This document shows, one piece after another, positions 9,952 through 22,691 of a stretch of 64,000 bases of DNA. A model generated the notes under the pieces. The model made no database searches, was not told the origin of the DNA, and worked only from the letters and a program-made list of their open reading frames with translations. Position 1 is the stretch's first letter; each line of letters opens with the position of its first letter. A program made the translations under genes and the position numbers. This DNA comes from Nageia nagi (Eukaryota; Pinophyta): positions 71,176,001 through 71,240,000 of the forward strand of contig JBITNC010000001.1 of the NCBI GenBank assembly GCA_050084985.1. Reading direction: 5' to 3'.

Positions 9952-12900
9952 ATGAGCTTAGGATCATTGGTGAAGACAGCAAGGAAAATAATGGATTCCA
10001 TGGAATTATTGTGGGACATTGAAATTACAGCTCGAAATAAGAACCCCAAGGGCATCATTGAAGGTAAGTGCCCAAAATTTAGTTTTAATCACATAGCACA
10101 TTCACCAATGGGGTTGGGTCTCATGTACTTCATTACTCATAGATGCTTTCCTGCTCCTAAGTTGATAGAGGTTATAAGGGGGGCATTTAATCCTGCAACT
10201 AGAATTATCAGAGACTTGCAAGGAAAGACTATTCTAAATTTGGATTCCATTTCAGTAGCAAAGGCTTTTAATCCACCCTCCACTATGCATTCCCTTATGC
10301 ACATTGATTGGTATATAACACCTAGTTCAAATCTGAGAGCAAGTATCACAACCTGGCTAAATAAAAATGCAATGGGGATCGTAAATTTTATGGAGTTCCC
10401 CAATTCTGAGCTCCTGCTCTCTAATTTTTCTGCACATCTTCAATTGTTATTGTCCATGTTAGCCATAGCAACAGGCAAAGAGATAGATAGGTATGTCTCA
10501 CCATCAAAATTGGCTATTGCATACCAAATTTCTCACCCAACCTCTCCTACAATGTATGACTAGGCTATTGCCCTTTCAGATGGAATGTCGAATAGTTAGA
10601 AAAGATTAGTGAGGGATCTCATTTTGCATATGTGTCACACATTATGTGGATGATCCTTGTTTCAAACTGATGAAAGTGGGTCTTAGAAGCTGGTGGACAA
10701 ATGGATTGAGGAGGTGAGGTCCTTAGTAGATTATTACTTCTTTGTAGAAAACTTTTTGGTTCCTGCAATGAGTTTATTTACCCTACAGTTCCAAGATTAT
10801 CAACAACTTCCAAACTTTACCTCCGAATGCCCCATGGAGAGATTGGGAATTGGTTATTCACAGAGGAGGGTACTTTCATTAGGATTTATGGGTTTTTTGG
10901 GGCTCCTTTCTTACTACCGATCCATGTAATGGATTGGGTTTTCAGTATGGAATATGTCAGATAAATGGATTATATAGATTCTAAATATGGAGCTACAGCA
11001 AAAAAGAGGATAGTTTATGCCCTTCCTCATAAAGTGCATGACTTGGTGCTTCAAAGTAGGGGAGCAAGTGACCAATTAAAAGGTAAATTATTGAAATTAA
11101 AATTGAAAAAACTTAGTCAATATTTGCTATATGATCCTGAGGATATCTTTGGTAAGAGGTTGAGGAGCTAGCCCAATCCCCCAGGTTTTAGAGCTGAATC
11201 CAAGCTAGAGTTGCTTAGTTGGTGAAACCCAGAACATGAAGGCAAGGTAATGCCCACTACCTTGATTACTAAGGATTTATTGCCACCATGGTTAAGTTTT
11301 TATAGCAAGAAAGCAAATTTTGACCCAAAAATAGATTCCATCTCAAAAAAGTCTTTGAAAACCTTAAGAGATCAGAGCTGGAGTGAGGAAAAAATAGCTA
11401 CCTTCACCCAGTACCAGATTGAATCCAGAAATTGGAATGCCCCTTTAGATTCTAATTTAGATGATAAATTTGAAGAGATGTGGAGAATAGAACATCCCAC
11501 AGACATCCCTGTAGATGAATGTTTGAATGATAGTGATGAGGAGAGAGAGCAGGGACATGTAGGATCCCAAGCATCAACTTGGGAGGAGCAACCTAAGGAA
11601 GAAACCAGGGAGGTTTCCATAAAAATTGTAGCTAGGAGGCCTAGGAGAGTGTATACCATTAAAAGAAAAGTCTAAAAAAAGAAGGCACCACTCCCACCAC
11701 TACCAAAGAGAAGAAGGAAGAGCCCTACTCCATCAAGTATGCCCTCTACTCCCTCTTCCCCTGCTTCTCCTACTCCTTCTCTATCTATTTTTATCGCACC
11801 CATTTCCATTCCAATTTCACTTCTGCAAATTCTAGTAACCATTCCAGCTTCACCCATTCAATCTTTCATAACACCACCACCACCTATCTAATGGAAAAGC
11901 TCCCTTCCCCTTAAATCTAGCCCACAAATTCCCCCCATCATTAGCATCACTATAATACCATCATTACCTCCACCATCTCCACCTCCATCATCCTCTCCTT
12001 CATCCATTCTAGCACTTTCTACCATGAATCCATCTAGTAGTAGTGTCCCTGGGCCCAGTCAAGCTAGCCTCGTGACACTAGCATAGCAGATCATGGCCTC
12101 CTCCTCTCAGGAGTTGAGCACCAGATCTCCATTTATTATGATATCAGGACAACAAGTATCTATGGATGGCATTATACAATAGTACCAATAGATGAAACAA
12201 GGATAATATGCATGGATGTAGAAGTAGGTCAAGAAGCTTCCAGTTCTAGATAATTCGGTAAGGCTTTGAACTTTAATGGATCCAAAGCATAAGGTGCTTG
12301 AAATGGCAATTACCCAAGACCCACAAGAGGGGTAAAGTGATCTATCCGCTATGAACACCACGGTAAAAATTGACACACGAAGCATATCCCAAAATGATAA
12401 AAATGAGCTCTTGCAAACTGTAGTATACCTTAACATATCAGAGCTAACAAAGTTGGAGGTCAAGTATAGTAAGCTACAAAAGGCCCATGAAGCTATGAAG
12501 TAGCAATTAGACACTCAGAAGGCAAAATTGAAAGCTACAGAAAATAATATATCAGTTTTGAAGACTAGTTTAGCAGTGGCTCCTACAGTAGACATTTTGA
12601 GCTAGAAAGATGCCATCATCTCTCAGAGAGATGCTAATATAGCTGCCAGAGTAGCAGAGATTATGACAAAAGATACAGTTATTAGCGGTTTGAATGCTAA
12701 TATAGTGCAACTCCAATTAATTCTGAATGTGGATAAGGTAGATAAATCCTTTTTGTTAAATATGAAGAAAAGGTTTTAGGAGTTGAGGGCGTAAGAAATC
12801 AAAGATTTGATTCATTTGAGAGACCATATAGAATCATGCCTATCAAAGTTCAAAAGGCTCAAGGTTGAGGTTGCTAGATGTGAAAATATTTTGAATCCAA

Positions 12901-13430
12901 TTTTAGAATAGGCCAAGCAAGCAAATAAGAGGCTGAATATCCTCTTTAATGAAAAGCTATAGTCTCATAATATTGGTGATCGAGTGGAACTCATGTTAGC
13001 AATTAATTACTCGGTGAGGGGGAAATGGGTTTGTCATGAGATCAAGAGTAATGTCCTGAGCTGGATACAAGAAATGGAAAACCTAAAGTTAGAGATTCAA
13101 GGATTAAATGCATCCAAAATCCCAGAGTTATGGAGAAGCGATAGCTTGCTTATCTCTGAAGCTGAATTTTTGAGTGGTATATAGAGCATGATTCAAAGCA
13201 CTGATGATATTGATACACTCTTGGTTTCATTTGATGAAACCAATTTGATAAAATTCTTTGATTCTTTGGCAAAAAATGGCATTCACATTCAGTAATTATT
13301 GAGAAAACATGCTCATGTGTCTTATGAAATTTTGAACACTATAACTTTAGCCCATGCAAGGCTAAAGGATTTTTTCGAGATCCCCGTAGACTGGAGTAAG
13401 GTTTAGCAACTCCTAAATATATAGAACTGA
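9952..13430 (+). pseudogene. Gypsy-1 extra 3' ORF, about 1100+ codons, function unknown
   Basis: A long sense reading frame between integrase and the 3' LTR. It opens with a 203-codon frame from ATG 9952 (MSLGSLVKTARKIMDSMELL), continues through pieces at 10693-10929, 10965-11171 and 11250-11675, then a Pro/Ser/Thr-rich linker (about 11690-12090) and a Lys/Glu/Leu-rich part of coiled-coil character to about 13430 (for example KFKRLKVEVARCENIL and EMENLKLEIQGLNASK). Breaks are few and mostly TAG. I do not recognise the N-terminal globular part; a link to plant mobile-domain or transposase_28 type proteins found in other plant gypsy elements is possible but untested. Gypsy-3 has an equivalent (57110-60960) with the same order of parts. 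Confidence 0.7.
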
Positions 13431-13518
13431 AGCCTAATTCATTGATTCATTCTAATAAGATTTTGGGTTCTAAAATTTCTTTATAATTGGCAAAATTTTC
13501 CCACAAATGTCACCAAAA

Positions 13519-14848
13519 TGTATATCGATACATAATCATTACTCTAAGGTCCTTCTAAAAGTATGATCACTTTTGAAGGTGATTTAGGCTAAACATAATC
13601 ATAATGGGTTTTAAGAACTGGTTTCTAAAAGTAATGACATTATTAAGAAAGAAGGAAAGCCCCATGAAGTTAATGTTGAGTAACCCAGATACAAAAGAGA
13701 TGATGTCAGTGATTTTAGACCTTAACCCAAAACTGGATCCCATAGGAAATGAGGTCAGCAAAAGGGTTACCAAAAATCCATAATCAGTAAAGTGAAGCAT
13801 TCTGGAAGTATGAAGATGATGTCATGGAGAAAACAATGTTCGCATTTTTGAATGAAATCGAATCCCAAAAAAGATGAGGTTAGCAAGATGTGATTGAATA
13901 GCTAGAGCTAGTAAGTAGAATATCCTAAAAGTCATGAGGTTAGCAAAAGGGTTACCAAAAATCCATAATTAGTAAAGTGAAGCATTCTGGAAGTATGAAG
14001 ATGACATCATGGGGAAAATAATGTTCACATTTTTGAATGAAATCAGATCCCAGAAAAGATGAGGTCAGTAAGGAGTGATTGAATAGCCAGAGCTAGTAAG
14101 TAGAATATTTTGGAATGTAAAGATGGGGTCAATGAGAGGCAAGATCATAGTTATCAAGAATTCATTATCATTTACAATCTACCCAATTTTTGTAATATTC
14201 TACCAAGTGGCATATATAGCTAGTATCAGTTAAAAGAAGGCTAGAATCTTGAAGCTATTTTGTAATCATTTATATTTTACAATTCTTGTAACTATTGTTA
14301 TTTTAGTATAAGTAAGGAATACACAAAGGGAAAGGGGTCAAAAGCCCTAGTATTGCTCTTTACATTTGTTCTCTAATACCGATAGTTTTTATCAATGATA
14401 TGATATCATCCTGACCTTTCTTTGCTAGCACTTGTAATTGTTATTCTTAATTAGGTTACACGGTGGCAGCTTGGCATGTTTCCTGGATGATAATTATGAT
14501 CTGTTAGCATAACTATGTCTACATACATGGTAGAGTAAAGTTGGGAAACTATTAGAGAGTGAGAGCTTATACTATAGCTGCTACACTAGATTTAGACCAA
14601 GGTTTCACACCCTGTGAAAGCCCACGCTGAACTAGTGATTCACCTTTGCTTCCTCTCTTTTTATCCTAAGCCCTTTTGCTTAAATTCCTCACACTCTACT
14701 CCTTTTATTTTCTTTCCTGTTACTTCTCCTATACCCAATGCATAAGAAACCAGCCTTTTCTAGAGATCAGACTATCACCATAGTCTGTTCTTGATTTACT
14801 TTGGTTAAGATTGTCCATGGCGCATATATTACACAATCCTAATCAACA
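13519..14848 (+). repeat. Gypsy-1 3' LTR (1330 bp)
   Basis: Matches 2135-3463, again TG...CAACA. Preceded by TGTCACCAAAA rather than a clear polypurine tract; Gypsy-3 has the similar GACACCAAAAGAA before its 3' LTR. Carries the same 185-bp tandem duplication (13749 and 13934). Followed by the ATAAC duplication at 14849-14853. Confidence 0.95.
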
Positions 14849-14853
14849 ATAAC

Positions 14854-15125
14854 TTTACTCCATAGGTTAGTGTTTGATCTAAAGAGGAAGCCTTATATTT
14901 ATAGGCCAAAATCTCTCTTTGGATCACTTTTTTACCCAATGTACAAAAGCATGACATGCACATCCTTTTACCTAAAGGGCATGCTCATTGCATGGAGTGT
15001 AGGATAAGTTACATTATCATATTCACTTAAATACTAAAGGTATCAAATGATACCCTTAAGTATTAGTGAACTTGCATTAAAGATTATTATTTAACCTTTA
15101 CAATAATGCATTATACATTCCAACA
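14854..15125 (-). repeat. Copia-1 3' LTR, inner part (after Gypsy-1)
   Basis: Continues the LTR begun at 1909 and aligns with 22934-23202, ending ACATTCCAACA. On the minus strand it starts TGTTGGAATGTATAATGC, close to TGTTAGAATAAATAATGC of Copia-2. A TATA-like CTATAAATATAAGG lies on the minus strand near 14895-14909. Confidence 0.92.
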
Positions 15126-15139
15126 CTCCCCCTTAATGC
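15126..15139 (-). promoter_or_regulatory. Copia-1 polypurine tract
   Basis: The minus strand reads GCATTAAGGGGGAG directly before the LTR start TGTTGG. This primes plus-strand synthesis. Copia-2 has GCATTAAGCAGGAG at the same place. Confidence 0.88.
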
Positions 15140-15845
15140 AATATTGGGATAGAGCAAATAAGAGAGAAGGAGAAGAAAATAAAGTAAAAGAGTTCTTCTC
15201 CAAATAGATACAATTGAAGATGAGAACTTTTTACATATTTATGAAGTAAGCAAGATCTAGTTTGAGACTCACTACTTTGCCAAATACAATCATTAACTAT
15301 AGTCAATTTCAATGTACATGAAGTATTCATCCAACTAGAAGTCATGGAGAATCTCTAAGAGCCTTCATACATAAAGTAAGTAACCTACAATCTCAAAAGA
15401 ACTTAAAGGTCATAAGCAACTCAAATAATAAGATCAGTTAGATGCAATATATTCATATCAATAAGGATATATGAATCACACAAATGCTATCATGAATTGA
15501 TCAATGGTGCACTATAAGTCATCACAAAGATGTTAAGCCAAAACTCATAGTCACCTATTGTATATAAAACATGTGTTGATTATCATGACAAAATAGAGCT
15601 TGCACATATGATTTCCTCACATATGGATAATTGAACAATACCAAAAGACACATAAGAGTTCCTTACACATGGAATAGTGTTAGATTGATCAATCTTTTTT
15701 TCTTAAAAATTTGTATAACAAATTCCTCATATAGAGCAAACTTACCATGAAGGTGTACAACAAAAACAACACTATATAATACAAAATCCTCTTAGAGGTG
15801 AAGTTATCATAACAAACATGAATTCAATACAAGAATTCAAACTTA
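15140..15845 (-). other. Copia-1 3' untranslated region
   Basis: About 700 bp between the end of the polyprotein and the polypurine tract, without coding signal. The minus strand has TTGAGATTGTAGGTTACTTA near 15375-15395, which recurs in the Copia-2 3' UTR near 47490, supporting common descent. Confidence 0.65.
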
Positions 15846-17400
15846 ATTCCCCTTTGAGGGTAACTTCACCAACCTAATAGCATCTCTAAGGTTATAGAAC
15901 TAAGCTTATAGGAGGGGCTTGGTGAATAAATTAGTAGAGTTCAAGATGGATGGACAATACTCTAGGTGTATGATGCCATCAAGAACCTTCTCCTTGATAA
16001 AATGTGCCTAGATTTTCACATGTTTTGTTCTCTAATAGAATATAATATTCTTAGACAAAGAGATCAGTGATTGATTATTTAAAGAAATAAAACATGAGCC
16101 ATCTTGCTCATACCCAATTTCTTTGAGAAAATGTCTTAGCTAAATGGCTTCTTAGGCTACAACAAACATGGCATGATATTTAGCTTCTATGGTGGAAGGA
16201 GAAATAGTAGGCTACTTCTTGGAATTCCAAGAGATAGCACCTAAACCAATGCTAAATACATACATAGAGGTTGATTTCCTATCATCTCTATTTCCTCCAT
16301 AGTCAAAGTATGAGAATCTAGAGAGAACAAACAAGGCTAACTTAGAATACTTGAGAGCAAGATTCTTACTCCTTGCAACATTCCTTAAGATTTGTTTAAG
16401 AACATTGATGTGCTTAACATATAGTTTCTACATGAATAGAACCATCAAATTTACTACAAAGGTAATATTTGGCTTGAAAATAGATAAATACAAAATACTA
16501 CTAATTAATTACCTGTAAGTTGTAGCATTAGCTAACTGAGAGTTCGAGATTAGAGAAATAGTGATTCTAAGAGAAACTAAGATTGCATCATATCTACCCT
16601 CCTCCATTCTAAACTTCTACAAGATGTTTGATATATACTTAGATTGATTAGATAAGTACAATCCTTGTATTGATACACTTGCATTCAAGATAGTAGTTTA
16701 AGAGACCAAGATCAATCATTTCAAATGTTGCCTTAAGTTTGGATATGCATTCTTGAATGATTTTATCATTGTTCTTAGTTATCAAAAGATCATCCACATA
16801 AAAGAGAATCAAGACCATATCTTTTCCTTGAGTAAGCACATATAAATTAGAGTCTAAAAAGCACTTAAAAAACCAATGTTTGCAAAATACCTAAAAATCT
16901 TCTTGTACCAAACTCTAGGTGCTTGCTTAAGTCCATACAATGACTTCTTTAGCTTGCACACAAAGGACTCGTTACCTTCCATAATGAACCCTTCTAGTTG
17001 ATTCATGATTATTTCCACATTTAATTCACCATTGAGAAATGCCCTCTTGACATCAATTTGAAAAACTTTCTATCCTTATGCTGCAAAAAGAGTAAGGATA
17101 ATTCTCATAGTAGACATCTTTTCCATGGGAGCAAAGGTTTCCTCATAATCTACACCATATTTCTAAGTAAAATCTTTAGCTAATAACCTTGCCTTGTATT
17201 TTTCAATATCTCTAATATAATTAAACTTGACTTTGTAGATCCACTTATTGATAATCCATTTTTATCATCGGGATAAGGAACCAAATCCTAAGTTTCATTT
17301 TTTATAACCACCTCATACTCCACTTTCATGGCTTCCATCCACCACTTGTGCGTAGAAGCTCCTTTGAGAGTTGAGGGCTCATGCTTGTTGCAATCTTGGA
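15846..17400 (-). pseudogene. Copia-1 reverse transcriptase and RNase H
   Basis: Minus-strand frames give the copia RT: a VDYEETFAP-like block (about 17150), FQIDVKRAFLNGE (about 17060), CKLKKSLYGLKQAPRVWY (about 16930) and the active site YVDD at 16789-16800, kept intact. RNase H follows; the end of the polyprotein reads NLFTKPLL and YNLRDAIRLVKLPSKGN near 15920-15850, the usual copia terminus. Several stops and frame changes, for example around 16850, make it a pseudogene. Confidence 0.92.
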
Positions 17401-18395
17401 AAATAAGAATTTGTTCAAGGTCATGCTTTTTGTTACCCTTTATGTTAGAGAATTTTGTTTCTGAGGTGACTTGGGTACATCAATATCTAAATAGCTAGGT
17501 GCAATTGAAGAGTCCTCTAGATCATTTATATCCTCATTAGAAATAGATTCTTTAGAAATTTTATTAAACTTGACATCTCTTGAAATAAACACTACTTTAT
17601 AGGATGGAGAGTAGATACTATAACCTCTATTGTGATTATCATAACCCACAAAGATGCATTTTTTAACCTTTTTATCTAATTTCTTCCTTTTCTCAAAAAT
17701 AATGTAGGAAAATGCTTCACAACCAAACACCTTAAGGTGAGAAATGTTGGGTGTTCTTCCTGACCATACCTCAAAAGGAGTTTTACCCTAAATGGTTTTT
17801 ATGGGACATCTATTCAAGGTGTAAATAGCAATGCCTACTCTTTCACCCCATAAAAAACTAGGAAGATTTCCCAACATGCATCTTGCCATTTCTATAATTA
17901 TCTATTTTTCCTTTCAGCAACACCATTCTATTAAGGAGTGTAAGGAATTGTAAATTTCCTCTTAATTCCATACTTAGCATAATAGTCATTGAACTCATTA
18001 CTATTATATTCTCTTCCATTATCTGATCTCAACATCTTGATTTTAAGGTTAATTTGATTCTCAACAAAGGCCTTCAAAACTTTAAAACTCTCAAAGGTTT
18101 GATTCTTATGCTCAAATAGATACCCAAAATTCATCCTAGTAAAGTCATCAATAAAATTCAAGATGTAATATGCTCCTCCGAGTGACTTAGTCTAAAATAG
18201 ACCCATCAAATTTGAATGCACAAGTTGAATAGGTTGATATGCTCTTGTTTTCTTATCTTTTTCAAACTTCTACCTATGCATCTTATCAAGGATGCACTTA
18301 TCACAAAGACCAATCAAAGAATAAATTTAAAAAACCTTTCATAAGTTCTTGGTCTTTCATAACTTGAATACTCTTATGGTTAAGGTGCTCTAAAT
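17401..18395 (-). pseudogene. Copia-1 integrase
   Basis: The catalytic core reads MNFIDDFTRM (first Asp) and LRSDNGREYNSNEF (second Asp, with Glu in GREYNSNEF) on the minus strand at 17931-18161. The C-terminal part GCEAFSYI, KKCIFVGYDNHNRGYSIY and VFISRDVKF lies at 17440-17730. The zinc-binding HHCC part between 18395 and 18200 is badly eroded. Aligns with Copia-2 at 44880-45370. Confidence 0.92.
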
Positions 18396-18860
18396 GTTGG
18401 TGTCAAAGACTACCTCTCGAACACACACTTGTAGCAAGACACATCTTTGATGAAACTTGATACATAATGTAGACATTATCTTTCATTGACCTTTTAACCA
18501 ATGTGGTAATTCCTTTCTTAATGCACCAAGATTGAGATTCAAACTCAAAAGAGAACCCTTTTCTAGCAACTTGGATCATGGAGAGAAGGTTCATCTGAAG
18601 CTTATGAATATAGAGCATATTTTCAAGAACCTTCTTATGAATCAACACACTTCCAATGCCTTAGAATTAAAAGATAAAGTTATCACCTATCAAAACTACA
18701 TCTTTTCTATACTTGTGAAAGTTTTCAAACTTTTTCTTTTCAAAGCATAGGTGATTAATGTAATCAGAGTCAATAATTCAATCAAATGAAAAAGTGTGAG
18801 ACATGGAGTAGAGTAATATAGCAAAATCAAATTGAATATTCTTCTTTTATTTGAATTTTT
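18396..18860 (-). pseudogene. Copia-1 protease and gag-pre-integrase region
   Basis: On the minus strand IIDSDYINHLCFEKKKF shows the protease active site at 18763-18771; the expected Asp-Ser-Gly is Asp-Ser-Asp, a G-to-A type change. The stretch ENMLYIHKLQMNLLSMIQVARKG (split here as ENMLYIHKLQ and MNLLSMIQVARKG) is the typical gag-pre-integrase block and aligns with Copia-2 at 44267-44470. Confidence 0.88.
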
Positions 18861-19838
18861 TTATATTTCCATTGCCTTTATTCTTTTCCTCTCTCTTTCT
18901 TTTTGCAATAATCAACTTCTTTGCAATCTTGGATACCATAATAGTTACAATTACCATCAAACTTTTCTTTAGGATATGGATTGTTTGCTTTGCCTTTTCC
19001 ATATTTTTGTTGGAAGTGGTTATTGTTACCGTTGTTCCTACTACTATTATTGTTATTGTTTCTATTATTGTCATTGGTGCCATTGTTCCTACTGCTATTT
19101 TTTCCATTATTCCTACTACAATTATTACCATTGCTTCTTTTCTCAAACCTTTTGGAGGAAGAAGGATAAGATTTCTTTTGATGGTTGAACTTCTTCTTGA
19201 AAGGAGATTTGGTTACTCCAAGAGCAATGTTATTATCCTTAGGACAAGAAATCATTTTTTTTTATTAAGGGTTTCCTCGCACTTCAAAAGGAGCCTAGAA
19301 AGGTTCTCAAGAGAGAAGACTTCTTCTTCATCATCAAGCCTTATTTCCATAACTATCACAAAGTAACCAAACTTTGAAGAAAGGATTTGGAGAATGATGA
19401 AGACCATGAACTCATCGTTGATCCAATTGCACCCACAAGCAACAAGTTGGGTCCTTAGGTCAATGATTTTATTCAAGTAGATAGCCACATTTTCATCTTT
19501 CCCTTGATGATATTGAAGCAACTTTTGGAGAATGGTAAACCTTATTGAAAACTTTGAACCAAAATAGATTTACTTAATCTTATCCCAAGCTTCCTTTGCT
19601 GAGGTTAAGGATGAAATCATAAGGAGCATATCATCTAAAATTGCATGAATATCATGGATGTTGCTAACTCATTCTTCATGTTGTAAGCCTCTAGTGCCTT
19701 CTCATCTGTAGGAGGTACAAGGTTCTCATTCATTATTTACCAAAGCTTCTTTTTCTACAACTCAGCTCTCATTCAAGGTTCCCAAATCCTAAAGTTGAAA
19801 GCATTAAGAATGTGTTTAGGTAAAAAAGAGTCTCCCAT
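18861..19838 (-). pseudogene. Copia-1 gag with Asn-rich tract and eroded zinc knuckle
   Basis: Start ATG at 19838 on the minus strand (MGDSFLPKHILN), parallel to Copia-2 MEENSFTPKHIPDG. Conserved gag blocks include NLVPPTDEKALEAYN and the frame at 19252-19521 (YHQGKDENVAIYLNKIIDLR, LVACGCNWINDEF). A frame change at a run of T near 19255 leads to a Lys-rich then Asn/Arg/Gly-repeat stretch (RNNG-type units, about 19020-19140) and a CCHC knuckle with two key residues changed (CNYYGIQDCKEVDYC). UBN2-type gag of copia elements is the family. Confidence 0.88.
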
Positions 19839-22691
19839 TTGCTACATATGGATGTGAAAAAATAATAAGCATGTAGTTAAATAAACAACATTATATGTTA
19901 AGTTTTAACCAAGTAAATAATACATATTAAATGTAACACTAGAGACATGCTTGATTTGATTCACAAGTGCAAATGTTTTACAACTCAAATAATAACCCAT
20001 GTACCCAAATACATTTCTCATCTTAAGAATCATAGATGTGAAGTGACATTATTGAGACTTATTTTCTTATCTAAAAATTAGGCCTTCATTTGGATGCCCA
20101 TATAAGAGGAGCTTGAGTACTAAAAATCCTCAACTAGTTCATCTTGGTCAATATTATACTTTCTCACAAGGAGAAGTACTTACTATTTTCTAAGGTTTTA
20201 ATATTTATTATATTGACTAAATTATTAATCTTGATTAAGTTTCAAGTTGTCCCCCTAGGTTATCAAGATAATCCTGAATGGATGTGTGGACATGTGGTAT
20301 CACTACACACATGCCTATCCACCTATTGGATTTACATCCAGACTAATAGAGGACTTAGGGAAAATTGAGAAGTATGTACTTTTCACCATTTGTATTGTCA
20401 AACTTAAAGGATCCAGTCCACCTATCCTCACCTCATAGCTCCCTAAACAAGTTATGTTGTAAAATGTACATGTGGATGTATTCTTTTTAGGGGGTTGCTC
20501 ATATTAATGTTTGAATTTTTGTTTGCATAAGCAAATAAATCAAAATACAAAATATGAAGTAAAAGAGCATAAGTAAAAACATCATCCATTTACAACTTGG
20601 AACCTTAAGATTCCAATGGGTTTTGTTTACCAACCTTAAAGGACATCTTTATATCATTCCTTATTTGCACAATTCCATTAACTTTGCATAAGAAAGTAAA
20701 AAATCATAACTTGGCAAATTTAAGTAATAAGCATGCATCATTCCATAACTAAAAGAAATTTTAAATACTAAGCATGCATTTAAAAAATAAGAATATTTAG
20801 CATGCAAAAATTAGATAAAATTTGAGTAAGAATTTATACAAATTCCTCCCTTTTTACTTAAAGTTTTATCCCTAAAGATAACATATTAGTTTACCTTAGC
20901 ACTTTAACTAAAGAAAGATGCTAAAAAATTTCAATAGTATCTTAATTCCAATAAGATGGCTTAAAAAGTTTGTCCAAGGCAAAAATTAATTCTAGGCATT
21001 AGAAATTAACTAAAAAAATACCTCTAAAAAATTATGAGTATAATAATTGCCTTGAAAAACAAAATTGGCACAACCTTGCAATTTTATCTTAGCTTTTTTA
21101 AAAAAAAAACTATGGTCAAATTCTTTTTTATATATTAACACATGCTTACTCTAAAAATAATTAAAGCCAAGTTTACTTATACCATTTGCACTATGTTATT
21201 TGCAATTTTGTTTAAAGCATTAATACCTCTATTCCTCCTGTAAAATCATTAATGCTTATTTTACTCAATACTCCACACTAGTTCAAAATTAATGTCATGG
21301 GAAAGAGGGTTTTCAATAAACTTGCAAGAAACATATTCATGCCAAGAGTAATTAAGTAATAAATTAAAATACTTAAATAAAAAGGAAGAGGACAAGTCAT
21401 AGGTAAGTTGGATCAAGACAAAAAAAAGGCATAAAGAGAAGCTACACTTGTTGCAAGGAGCTAGATAGTGGAGGGAGGCCATAGGTTTAGCAAAAAGAGG
21501 CCTATGTTGGTGGCAAAAATAGGGTGTAGGATCTAACAAAAGGAGTACAGTGTGGAAGTGAGGTCAATTGCAAGGGCCATAGAGAGAAGATGAACAATTG
21601 GCTCCCCACATGTTAGATAATATGCAGATTTGGATAGAACACATGGGATTCAAAGGGCATGCGAGGGAGGAGAGAAGGATGATTTTTTAGTGTAGATAGA
21701 CCAATTGAGATGAATATCTGAGAGTGGAAAAAAATAAGTTCTAATGGGCTGCATGGGTTTTTAAGCAAAGACCCATCCTTGTTGTCAAACAAGGAACAAA
21801 GGGGCCACTACCAAGTAGAGAGAAGGGGTTTAAACCAAAGAGAAGGGTGATTGGTGCACAACATTGAAGGATTGGAAGGCATTGGATAAGAGAAATATCT
21901 ACACCATAATACAAGCTATACCCACTATGCTTCTCTATTATCTCAAACTTGAAGAGAAGTCTTCATCACCAAGCAATAACAAGGAGAGGGCCTAGCAGCC
22001 ATGAGGGGCCACAAGGAAGAGGGGGACTAGGACTACATAGGTCAAACTTGTAGATTAACTTTGGAAAAAAAAAGGTTGCCCAAAAAACATTTCTATGTTT
22101 GAAATAATAGAAAATTTCAATGTTTTTTTGTTCTAATGTGTGTGTGTGTGTGTGTCTTATATATATATATATATATATATTGAACAAAAAAATAACTTTA
22201 TATTTGATAACTCAATTTTTTTTTTAAAAAGATATTTTGAGTTAAAAAAAATTGTTATTTGATTTTGAATTTATTTTGATCAATAAGCAAAAAAATTACA
22301 ACAAAAAAACTCAAAAAAAAGTTGAAACTACCATAGAGTATTAGTAACACAATTGTGTAATAACAACTCTTCAATATTGAAACTAACATATAGACAATGT
22401 TAGTACCTCATGAGAAAATAAATAAATGACAAATTTTGCCTAATATATTAATGCCCAATCACTAAGATAAAAGATTTTTAGAAAAAAAAGCAATAATATA
22501 TTATGTTATTGAGATAATATTTACTAGGATTTGAACTAACATAATTACAAAAGATATTAGTATCAAGAATGAACTATTTAAAAGGATAGGGGGTTATACC
22601 TCTAAATTGGTTTACTTCAACCAAGAAGAGTGAACCCCTAAAAAGGTTGAAGAGGAGCTTCCACACCAAGGATGTGAAGAAGAGCTTCTAA
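19839..22691 (-). other. Copia-1 long leader (about 2.85 kb) without recognised coding
   Basis: Non-coding stretch between primer site and gag. It includes A/T-rich DNA and a (GT)n(TA)n microsatellite (22137-22180). Copia-2 has an equally placed leader of about 2.4 kb. On the minus strand a donor-like AGAG-GTATAA (GT at 22599-22598) and an acceptor-like TTTTTTCACATCCATATGTAG ending just before the gag ATG (AG at 19843-19842) would define a 2.76-kb intron. Whether it is spliced is inference. Confidence 0.5.
22137..22180. repeat. (TG)n(TA)n microsatellite
   Basis: TG dinucleotides at 22137-22155 are followed by TA dinucleotides at about 22158-22180, in the Copia-1 leader. Confidence 0.95.

Larger units (their letters stand above)
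2135..14848 (+). mobile_element. Gypsy-1: Tat-like Ty3/gypsy LTR retrotransposon nested in Copia-1 LTR
   Basis: A complete but dead 12.7-kb element with LTRs of 1329 and 1330 bp, a primer site at 3475, and domains in the order gag, protease, an early RNase H, reverse transcriptase, degenerate RNase H, integrase, then a long extra ORF before the 3' LTR. The second RNase H and the sequence type after the RT-linked RNase H (WISKILKYDVEIRPTKLIKG) place it near the Tat group of plant gypsy elements. LTRs differ at roughly 8-10% in the first 300 bp compared by eye, mostly C/T and G/A changes. It is younger than Copia-1, whose LTR it splits. Confidence 0.93.

Noticed and set aside
11372-11857. Minus-strand frames of 95 and 61 codons
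   Set aside because: They oppose the acidic end and the Pro/Ser-rich linker of the Gypsy-1 3' ORF and show no family features; shadows.
18851-19366. 171-codon hydrophobic plus-strand frame
   Set aside because: It is the complement of the Asn/Lys-rich Copia-1 gag; AAC/AAT on one strand gives GTT/ATT on the other.
21261-21539. 92-codon minus-strand frame in the Copia-1 leader
   Set aside because: No motif, no counterpart recognised in the Copia-2 leader; length is within chance for AT-rich DNA.
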